DNA of 10,781 nt from Treponema sp. (GTDB lineage Bacteria > Spirochaetota > Spirochaetia > Treponematales > Treponemataceae). Where the stretch lies: NCBI GenBank assembly GCA_003447785.1, contig DLYJ01000106.1, positions 240 through 11,020 of the forward strand, given 5' to 3'. Within the stretch, counting starts at the first letter, position 1, and each line of letters opens with the position of its first letter. A model generated the notes under the pieces. It saw only the letters and a program-made list of their open reading frames with translations. It made no database searches and had not been told where the DNA came from. Positions 5,500 to 10,781 of the stretch are shown one piece after another. The position numbers were made by a program, and so were the translations under genes.

Positions 5500-6171
5500 T
5501 TATACCGGTTCTCCCTGGATAAGACCGTTTTCTATATGATACATCGTGCCGGGAAATTCAGCAATAAAAGTTGAATTGTGACTGATGTAAATTACAGTAT
5601 TTCCTTGATTTATAAAGTTATGAAGCAAATCCATAATAATGGCACTTCCCTTCCTGTCCAGCGACTCGGTGCATTCATCCAGAAAGAGAACTTCCGGACC
5701 GCAAATCATGGCCCGGGCAAAGGCAATTCGTTTCTGCTCGCCGGTGGACAAATCAACCGGTCTTAAATTCAAATCCCTGTCATAGCCTACCATGGCACAG
5801 ATGCTGTGAATCGTGAACATGCGTTCTTCACTTGTCATCAGCGGAAAGTGAATCTGCAGCGGGAGCGACAGGTTCTGGACAATATTCTGGTTGGCCCAGA
5901 GGGCGCTGTCCTGAAATACAAAGGAGCACTTCTGCCGGAATTCAAGATTCTGTGCCCTGTTCATGGCCTGAATATCCCTGCCTTCAAAAAGAATTTTACC
6001 CGCACTGGGTACTAAAAGGCCGTCCATCAGTTTGAGCAGGGTTGATTTTCCGCTTCCGGAATGACCGATTAAGGCAGTTGTAGTTCCACGCTCAATTTTG
6101 AGGCTTATTCCCTTAACTATTTTTTGCGAGCGCGACTGGAATTCAACATTCTGAACATCAAGCAGATTCAT
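5500..6171 (-). CDS. mlaF: ATPase subunit of an Mla-type lipid ABC transporter
   Basis: 223 residues with all the ABC ATPase elements: Walker A GHSGSGKST (36-44), Q-loop Gln87, signature LSTGE (141-145) in the usual place before QKRIAFARAM, Walker B VLFLDE (161-166), D-loop SLD (170-172) and switch His198 (YISHN). The signature departs from LSGGQ at two positions, and Cys167 replaces the usual Pro after Walker B (DEC for DEP). Catalytic Glu166 and His198 are intact, so it should hydrolyse ATP. It is shorter than E. coli MlaF (about 270). It lies between the permease and the MCE gene with small gaps and is assigned to lipid transport from that context. Shine-Dalgarno GAGG lies about 9 nt before the ATG. 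Confidence 0.92.
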   Translation of the reverse strand: MNLLDVQNVEFQSRSQKIVKGISLKIERGTTTALIGHSGSGKSTLLKLMDGLLVPSAGKILFEGRDIQAMNRAQNLEFRQKCSFVFQDSALWANQNIVQNLSLPLQIHFPLMTSEERMFTIHSICAMVGYDRDLNLRPVDLSTGEQKRIAFARAMICGPEVLFLDECTESLDRKGSAIIMDLLHNFINQGNTVIYISHNSTFIAEFPGTMYHIENGLIQGEPV

Positions 6172-6182
6172 TTAAGCCGTCC

Positions 6183-6956
6183 TCATAAATAAAACAAAAC
6201 AATGATAAAGACATCAACGAGGATGATTCCAAGAACGGACTTGCCTACGGCACTGATTCCAACCACAGGAATTTCAGTGCTGCTTCGTTCAACCGAAAAC
6301 CCGTAGTAGGTTGCACAAATGGAAATTATCATGCCGAACAGAAGACTTTTTAAAATTGACGTAAAAAGCACTTTTACCGTGATGCTGGACAAAACACCCT
6401 GAACAAAGTTTACGACGTTTGCAGGATTTATGATGAATTGAATTACGGCCGGCCCCAAAAGCCCGCAGAAAGAAAAATAAAGATTCAAAAAAAATACGGA
6501 CATTGTTACGCCGAGAAAGCGGGGACTTACAAGATGGCTGATGGGGTCTACCCCGCAGGAAATGTAGGATTCAATCTGGTGGCTGGTTACCATTCCGCCG
6601 ATTTCTGTTGCAATTGCAGTGGCAGAACGGGCAGTTACGATAAAGGCAACTATAACCGGTCCAAGTTCAAGTGTGACGACGATACTCAGAAGATTGTAAA
6701 TGAGCTGGCTCTGCCCGATGGAACTCAAAAACTTGTCCCCGAGAATGTAGATTGCGGTTCCGATTGCAGTAGAAATTACAGCGATTAAAGGCAGGGCTTC
6801 GATAAAGGTAAAAAGGAGCTGCATGATAAGGATTTTTCGGGAAGATTTTGTGCGCAAAAAAGCAAAGGACTCGCGGAAGGTTTTTCCGATAAAGCCCAGC
6901 ACATAGGGAACAGAATTGAATTCCGAAAGGACGTACGCGCCCAACTTTTTTACCAT
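6183..6956 (-). CDS. mlaE: MlaE-family permease of a lipid ABC transporter
   Basis: 257 residues, normal MlaE length. An N-terminal amphipathic segment (about 1-40) precedes five or six hydrophobic helices. The family-conserved core is clear: LELGPVIVAFIVTARSATAIATEIGGM (about 116-142), then SHQIESYISCGVDPISHLVSPRFLG (about 144-168), matching the MlaE pattern ELGPVL..L...GR.G...AAEIG.M....QIDAL...G.DP...LV.PR. The dimer forms the inner-membrane channel on which the MCE ring sits. It is the first gene of the operon. There is no Shine-Dalgarno, and a -10 box (6963-6968) ends 6 nt before the ATG, so a leaderless transcript is predicted. The next internal Met (about residue 45) would delete the conserved N-terminal helix, which supports this start. 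Confidence 0.94.
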   Translation of the reverse strand: MVKKLGAYVLSEFNSVPYVLGFIGKTFRESFAFLRTKSSRKILIMQLLFTFIEALPLIAVISTAIGTAIYILGDKFLSSIGQSQLIYNLLSIVVTLELGPVIVAFIVTARSATAIATEIGGMVTSHQIESYISCGVDPISHLVSPRFLGVTMSVFFLNLYFSFCGLLGPAVIQFIINPANVVNFVQGVLSSITVKVLFTSILKSLLFGMIISICATYYGFSVERSSTEIPVVGISAVGKSVLGIILVDVFIIVLFYL

Positions 6957-6962
6957 GAAAAT

Positions 6963-6991
6963 ATTATATCAATAAATTATTTCAGTGTGAA
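6963..6991 (-). promoter_or_regulatory. Promoter of the mla operon, placing the start at the ATG
   Basis: On the minus strand -35 TTCACA (6986-6991, five of six consensus bases), a 17-bp spacer and a perfect -10 TATAAT (6963-6968). Only 6 nt (6957-6962) separate the -10 from the mlaE ATG, so the expected first base of the RNA is the A of the ATG or very near it. The promoter fits wholly in the gap after mtaB. Confidence 0.75.
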
Positions 6992-7003
6992 GATTATTTG
7001 AGA

Positions 7004-8446
7004 TTACGAGAGAACTGAAACAAATTCCGCAAGCGTATCGCTTTCGCCGGATACTTCTTCCCTGGAAAGAGGTCTTCGGATTCTGACCTGAATGAGCGAG
7101 CCCGGCTGAGGAATCTGTGCGTCCTTTGGAAAATCAAGTTTGCAGTGCAGGAAGTTTTCTGTCACCGCGTGCACAACTACCCTGTCCTTAAAAACCCTCG
7201 CATTATGAACGGTTTCTGCAATGGCATTCAAAACCTGCCCCTGATAAGACTCTATATAGGCTTTTTTGCTTTCTTCGTTGAATTTTTCAAGGGCTTCCAT
7301 GCGGACCTTCGCAATTGAGTTTGGCACCATGGGACGCATTTTGTAAGCTTCGGTTCCGGGACGCGCACTGAAGGGAAAGGCGTGGACAAAGGTAAAGCCA
7401 CATTCTTTGAGCATGGAAAGTGTAAGTTCAAAATCACTGTCGCTCTCACCGGGAAAGCCCACGATAATATCACATGCAAGGAAAGGATTGCCTTTTGCCT
7501 GTTTGAGGAGACGGCATGCCCTGTAAACGGCTTCGATTTTGTACGGGCGCTTCATTTTTAAGAGAACATCGTCGCTTCCGCTTTGAACTGAAATATGAAA
7601 GTGACTCTGTACCCGTTCATCTGCAATGACTTTTGCAAGCCTTTCATCCACGATTTCAGGATAGAGGCTTGAAATTCTTATATGAATTGAATTTGTATTC
7701 TGTAAAATCAGCTCAAGTAAATCAGTAAAATCAACTGTTTTATCCTGCCACTTTGAACGATACTGACCGATGTTTACGGTTGTAATTACAACTTCCTTGT
7801 GGCCGTTATTTTCAAGCTGGCGGACGCGCTGAATAACTTCTTCTGCATCGAGGCTCACAGACTTTCCCCGAGCAAGGCGGATTGCACAGTAAGTGCAGAC
7901 ACAGTTACAGCCATCCTGGATTTTTAGCGACGGCCGGGTGTGATGAATAAAGTTATCAGGCAAAAGCCTGAACGGAGAGTCGATTTTACCCGGAGCTGCG
8001 TTTTTATAAATTGAATCGAAGGTTCCGTTCAAAAAAGCAGAAAGTTTCTGAGGACTGTCAAATTCCTCATTTTTAATACGTTCAGGAATTTCGCTCAGGC
8101 GGCCCTTGTACTGGCCTCCAAGAACGCAGACGCGCTCGTCCATTGCAAGGATTTCCTTACGGCCGAGCTGAGCGTAACAGCCGGTTACAACGACAGCACT
8201 CTGAGGGTATTTTGCAAGCAGGAGGCGGATAATGCGCCTTGCCTTCTGTTCAGCCTTTGCAGTAACGGTACAGGTGTTTATAAAGCAGAGGACAACATCG
8301 TTATCAACGCTGCATGCGGCTGTCACGGGAGTCATATCGGCGGTAAAGCCTGCGTTTACAAAACATGCAGCAAGGCCTTCGCTTTCGACCTGATTCAACT
8401 TACAGCCGAGAGTTTCAAAATGAATCTTTGAGTTTGAACCAAACAC
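7004..8446 (-). CDS. mtaB: tRNA t6A37 methylthiotransferase MtaB (radical SAM)
   Basis: 480 residues, in the family range. The N-terminal UPF0004 domain carries Cys15 (TLGCKLNQVES), Cys59 (NTCTVT) and Cys90 (TGCYAQ) for the auxiliary [4Fe-4S] cluster. The radical SAM motif is C180-xxx-C184-xx-C187 (DGCNCVCTYC), followed by ARG. Further core pieces are HISVQSGSDDVLLKMKRPY and DIIVGFPGE, and the last 70 residues or so fit a TRAM RNA-binding domain. The enzyme adds a methylthio group to t6A at position 37 of tRNAs reading ANN codons, giving ms2t6A. TLGCKLNQ and the overall sequence favour MtaB over MiaB and RimO. The start is GTG (8444-8446): no in-frame ATG lies upstream before a stop, and the Shine-Dalgarno is weak (AGG, 8 nt away). 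An extra Cys182 lies inside the SAM motif. Confidence 0.93.
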   Translation of the reverse strand: MFGSNSKIHFETLGCKLNQVESEGLAACFVNAGFTADMTPVTAACSVDNDVVLCFINTCTVTAKAEQKARRIIRLLLAKYPQSAVVVTGCYAQLGRKEILAMDERVCVLGGQYKGRLSEIPERIKNEEFDSPQKLSAFLNGTFDSIYKNAAPGKIDSPFRLLPDNFIHHTRPSLKIQDGCNCVCTYCAIRLARGKSVSLDAEEVIQRVRQLENNGHKEVVITTVNIGQYRSKWQDKTVDFTDLLELILQNTNSIHIRISSLYPEIVDERLAKVIADERVQSHFHISVQSGSDDVLLKMKRPYKIEAVYRACRLLKQAKGNPFLACDIIVGFPGESDSDFELTLSMLKECGFTFVHAFPFSARPGTEAYKMRPMVPNSIAKVRMEALEKFNEESKKAYIESYQGQVLNAIAETVHNARVFKDRVVVHAVTENFLHCKLDFPKDAQIPQPGSLIQVRIRRPLSREEVSGESDTLAEFVSVLS

Positions 8447-8472
8447 TAAAAAAACCTGTCGTTATTCAACAA

Positions 8473-9099
8473 TTAGCGGATATGTGAAGAAACGCGTTCT
8501 TTACCCCGTGCAGCGTCAGCCTGGGACGGATTGAGCGAAAGAGCCTGGTTGTATGCTTCAAGAGCAGAAGCGTAACTTCCTGCCATTTCCCGGGCATAAC
8601 CGCAGCGTGTCCACCAGTAGTCTACGAGAGGTTCTGTGTGAACTGCGGCAGTAAAGGAAATGTCCGCATGCTGGTATTTTGCCTGACGGATATAGATTTC
8701 GCCCATGTAATAATATGCGTTGCCGATACGGCTTCCGTTTGCAGGAACATTTGCAAGGTAGAGCTGAAAAAGTTCCATGGCGGCAGTATTTTTTCCGAGG
8801 TAGAATTTAGCTTCGGCCTGAATTTCGATCAGACGTACATCACTTGAATTGACTTTGCGTGCTTCAGTTGAACGCTGTTCAGCTTCCGCATACTGGCGGT
8901 TACGGACAAGGCTCCAGCACAATACACAATAAGAATCGATATTCTGCGGATTTTCCGTAATTTCCTGTTCACAGATTTTGATGGCTTCAGGATAGTTGCC
9001 TGCGCGGTACAAAACAAGGGCGTCTGCTCTCTGTGAATAAGCAGAAACACAAATCAATAAACTTACTAAAGCAGTTAAAAGGGATTTTTTAGATGTCAT
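8473..9099 (-). CDS. Periplasmic tetratricopeptide-repeat protein
   Basis: 208 residues with a Sec signal peptide (basic MTSKK, hydrophobic 7-19, probable cleavage after AYS at about 22). The mature part is almost wholly TPR helices. Recognisable repeats are ALVLYRAGNYPEAIKICEQE (about 27-46), LVRNRQYAEAEQRSTEA (about 64-80), AKFYLGKNTAAMELFQLYL (about 96-114), GEIYIRQAKYQHADISFTAA (about 133-152) and YAREMAGSYASALEAYNQAL (about 168-187). TPR proteins act as protein-binding scaffolds in the envelope; no enzyme motif is seen. Its Shine-Dalgarno (AGGAA) overlaps the bactofilin stop codon, 9 nt separate the genes, and mtaB follows after 26 nt. The tight coupling to a bactofilin suggests a role in cell shape or envelope organisation, but this is inference from position. 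Confidence 0.88.
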   Translation of the reverse strand: MTSKKSLLTALVSLLICVSAYSQRADALVLYRAGNYPEAIKICEQEITENPQNIDSYCVLCWSLVRNRQYAEAEQRSTEARKVNSSDVRLIEIQAEAKFYLGKNTAAMELFQLYLANVPANGSRIGNAYYYMGEIYIRQAKYQHADISFTAAVHTEPLVDYWWTRCGYAREMAGSYASALEAYNQALSLNPSQADAARGKERVSSHIR

Positions 9100-9108
9100 A
9101 TTTATTTC

Positions 9109-9468
9109 CTATTGTGTCATTGTACATTTGCCTGTAAAGCGGGAACCCGGTTCCAGGACAACCTGTTTTGCAGTGATATCACCGCTGACAGAACCTGTGG
9201 AAGAAACAAAAACGATGTCTCTTCCAATGATATTTCCTTCCACCTTACCGCGTACAAGAACACGGCTGGCAGTAATTTCTGCGTTAACCAGGGCTTTTAA
9301 ATCAATGACGAGATCGCTTGTTGCATCGATAGTTCCAGAAACAGCGCCGCGAATCATAAATGGTTTTGTAAATTTAATTTTTCCGTTAAAAGTAATGTCC
9401 GGAGCGAGAATAGTATCAAAATCTTCTTCTTCAAGATCGAAAAGGTCTGTGTCTTTTACATCAAACAT
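9109..9468 (-). CDS. Bactofilin (polymer-forming cytoskeletal protein)
   Basis: 119 residues, a typical small bactofilin (PF04519/DUF583). A disordered acidic N-terminus (about 1-22, FDLEEEDFD) is followed by a right-handed beta-helix core built from short repeated strands: GKIKFTKPFMIRGAVSGTID, NAEITASRVLVRGKVEGNI and VSGDITAKQVVLEPGSRFTG. Bactofilins self-assemble without nucleotide into filaments at the membrane and recruit cell-wall or envelope enzymes. In spirochaetes they have been linked to cell shape and motility. It is the first gene of the unit with the TPR protein and mtaB. No Shine-Dalgarno precedes the ATG; a TTGACG box lies 30 bp upstream and a -10-like hexamer only 6-7 nt upstream. 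Confidence 0.94.
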   Translation of the reverse strand: MFDVKDTDLFDLEEEDFDTILAPDITFNGKIKFTKPFMIRGAVSGTIDATSDLVIDLKALVNAEITASRVLVRGKVEGNIIGRDIVFVSSTGSVSGDITAKQVVLEPGSRFTGKCTMTQ

Positions 9469-9474
9469 ATATAT

Positions 9475-9504
9475 AATTTAACTTTTTTATACCCTATCCG
9501 TCAA
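9475..9504 (-). promoter_or_regulatory. Candidate bactofilin promoter, near-leaderless
   Basis: On the minus strand -35 TTGACG (9499-9504) is followed after 17 bp by TTAAAT (9476-9481), or after 18 bp by TAAATT (9475-9480), ending 7 or 6 nt before the ATG. An alternative -10, TATAAA (9486-9491), would give a leader of about 11 nt but has no good -35. No Shine-Dalgarno is present in either case. Confidence 0.5.
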
Positions 9505-9559
9505 CAAGGAAAATCAAGGCAGATTCATTTATACACTTCTATCTTCATCTTATTTGCGT

Positions 9560-9565
9560 TATAAT
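9560..9565 (+). promoter_or_regulatory. -10 box of the capA-like gene, 6 nt before the ATG
   Basis: A perfect TATAAT at 9560-9565 is separated from the ATG at 9572 by TGAATT only. The best -35 position (9537-9542, TTCTAT) is weak. No Shine-Dalgarno is present, so a leaderless mRNA is predicted. Confidence 0.55.
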
Positions 9566-9571
9566 TGAATT

Positions 9572-10720
9572 ATGATTTTTCGACGCTCCTGCGTAATCAG
9601 TTTTATTGCCTGTGTTTGTCTTGCAGCGCTTTCCTGCGCATCGACCGGAAAGGCACAAAACGTTCAACAAAGCGATTCACAAAATTCAACAGACCGGAAT
9701 GACTCAAAAATTACACTCGTGTTTGCGGGTGACATAATGGCACATAAAATAAATTATACTGCCGGAAACTTTGACGAAATTTGGACCGACATAAAACCCA
9801 TTGTAAAAAACAGCGACCTTGCCTTTGCAAATCTGGAAGCACCCGTTAACGACAGAATGGAATGGAGCACCTACCCTCAGTTCAACATGCATTCCGCATA
9901 TGTAAATGCTGCAATTGACGCAGGTTTTAACGTTTTTTCACTTGCAAACAATCATACAAACGACTGGTACCTGGACGGAATCAAGGCAACGGGACATTTT
10001 TTTAATTCAAATAAAAATATATGGGCATGCGGCATAAAGGAAAAAAGCGGCTCTCCCCTCACATACCGTCTGATTCAAAAAAATGACTGGAAGATTTTAT
10101 TTGTCGCAGTTACAGAAATTTTGAACCGTCCGGATTTTGCTTCTTACATCGATTACTACCCTGCAAAAAAACACGACAAACTGATTGAAGAACTCAAAGC
10201 CCTCGCACAAAACAACCCTCACGACCTTTTTGTTTTGAGCGTACACACCGACGATGAAGAATACAAAACGAAGGTTACTGAAAGCCGCAAAAAGTTTTTT
10301 AAGACTCTCTCTTCAGAATGCGGAATCGACATCATCTGGGCAAACCACCCCCATGTAAGCATGGAATTTGAAAAAATTGAACTGGAAGATGGGCGCCAAA
10401 CATTTATAATGTACGCAAACGGAAACACAATCAGCGGACAGCGCACAAATCCTTCATTCTACAAAAAGCCGAATGAGAGGGACTTAACAGGCGACGGACT
10501 TTTATTTAAAATTGTATGTTCAAAGAGCAGAAAATTCGATTCAATTGATTCGTATTTTATAACCACATTAATAAAAAGTAACGGTCAGTTTGTAATCCGG
10601 CTTGTGGACGATGATCTGATTCACAGCCTTGACCGCTCGGGCGTTGATCACTGGAAAAACTATCTTGTTGAACGCCGAAAAATTTATGACAGCTTAAAGG
10701 AAAAATCAAAATGGCAATAG
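9572..10720 (+). CDS. CapA/PgsA-like lipoprotein (metallophosphatase fold)
   Basis: 382 residues. A lipoprotein-type signal peptide (MIFRR, hydrophobic 8-20, LAALSC with Cys22) is followed by a Ser/Asn/Gln/Asp linker (23-45) and a PGA_cap domain (PF09587). The calcineurin-like metal-site motifs are ordered as in that family: TLVFAGDIM (about 48-56), FANLEAPV (about 88-95), LANNHTNDW (about 124-132), LSVHTDDEEY (about 217-226; HxGxEY-like in relatives, here with Thr for Gly) and WANHPHV (about 249-255). Family members take part in poly-gamma-glutamate or capsule synthesis or release. No capB/capC/capD lies nearby, so poly-gamma-glutamate synthesis is not supported and an envelope phosphoesterase or hydrolase is equally possible. 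The ATG has no Shine-Dalgarno. The stop overlaps the next gene by 10 nt. Confidence 0.85.
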   Translation: MIFRRSCVISFIACVCLAALSCASTGKAQNVQQSDSQNSTDRNDSKITLVFAGDIMAHKINYTAGNFDEIWTDIKPIVKNSDLAFANLEAPVNDRMEWSTYPQFNMHSAYVNAAIDAGFNVFSLANNHTNDWYLDGIKATGHFFNSNKNIWACGIKEKSGSPLTYRLIQKNDWKILFVAVTEILNRPDFASYIDYYPAKKHDKLIEELKALAQNNPHDLFVLSVHTDDEEYKTKVTESRKKFFKTLSSECGIDIIWANHPHVSMEFEKIELEDGRQTFIMYANGNTISGQRTNPSFYKKPNERDLTGDGLLFKIVCSKSRKFDSIDSYFITTLIKSNGQFVIRLVDDDLIHSLDRSGVDHWKNYLVERRKIYDSLKEKSKWQ

Positions 10721-10781
10721 ATTACAGAAAATTACCTGTTTATGAACAAAAACAGCTTATTCTCGATACACTTGCAAAAAA
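10711..10781 (+). CDS. Probable DEAH-box ATP-dependent helicase (HrpA/HrpB type), 5' end only
   Basis: ATG at 10711 overlaps the preceding gene's stop by 10 nt and has an AAAGGA Shine-Dalgarno (from 10696) about 9 nt upstream. The 23 visible codons read MAIDYRKLPVYEQKQLILDT and then Leu-Ala-Lys, open to the window edge. LPVYEQKQLIL is typical of the segment just before the Walker A motif in DEAH-box RNA helicases (LP-hydrophobic, then a helix, then the motif I strand). The ATPase motifs lie outside the window, so the identification rests on this short segment and memory of related spirochaetal proteins. Confidence 0.55.
   Translation, partial: MAIDYRKLPVYEQKQLILDTLAK

Noticed and set aside
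6438..6788. Plus-strand reading frame of 116 codons inside mlaE
   Set aside because: It is antisense to the most conserved part of mlaE and shows no protein-family features.

Overview
The window is chromosomal, moderately A+T-rich bacterial DNA. It most likely comes from a spirochaete close to Treponema. That assignment is an inference from the gene set: a PilZ c-di-GMP receptor with a receiver-like N-terminus, a small bactofilin next to a periplasmic TPR protein, an Mla (MCE) lipid-transport cluster ending in a TPR-like lipoprotein, a CapA-like lipoprotein and the start of a DEAH helicase. No single marker proves it. I see no insertion sequence, prophage, CRISPR array or rRNA.

Left part (1-2351, minus strand). 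The first 50 codons of a NifU-like Fe-S scaffold-type protein run off the left edge. Behind them is a 304-bp intergenic region with a candidate promoter, a 13-bp palindrome over its -10, and a G+C-rich structured element. Next come a MATE efflux pump, tRNA-Lys(UUU) with a clear promoter and a strong terminator that ends right at the pump's Shine-Dalgarno, and an HU gene with its own terminator and promoter.

Middle (2494-3576, plus strand). A PilZ protein with an acidic low-complexity tail is transcribed away from HU. It meets the leftward Mla operon tail to tail with a single base between the stop codons. The likely terminator of the Mla operon lies inside the PilZ coding sequence.

Long leftward block (9468-3578, minus strand). 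The first transcription unit is bactofilin, TPR protein, mtaB (tRNA t6A37 methylthiotransferase). The second is mlaE (permease), mlaF (ATPase), mlaD (MCE substrate-binding protein) and a TPR-like lipoprotein. Together the last four should form an envelope phospholipid transporter, with the lipoprotein in the place where auxiliary components sit in other MCE systems. No MlaC- or MlaB-like gene is present here.

Right edge (9572-10781, plus strand). A CapA/PgsA-like metallophosphatase-fold lipoprotein diverges from the bactofilin gene. It overlaps by 10 nt the first codons of what looks like a HrpA/HrpB-type DEAH helicase.

The most interesting signal is regulatory. Three genes at the head of transcription units (mlaE, the bactofilin and capA) have a -10-like box only 6-7 nt before the ATG and no Shine-Dalgarno. 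This predicts leaderless mRNAs, whereas most genes inside the units have recognisable Shine-Dalgarno sequences. I found no evident new defence or mobile system.
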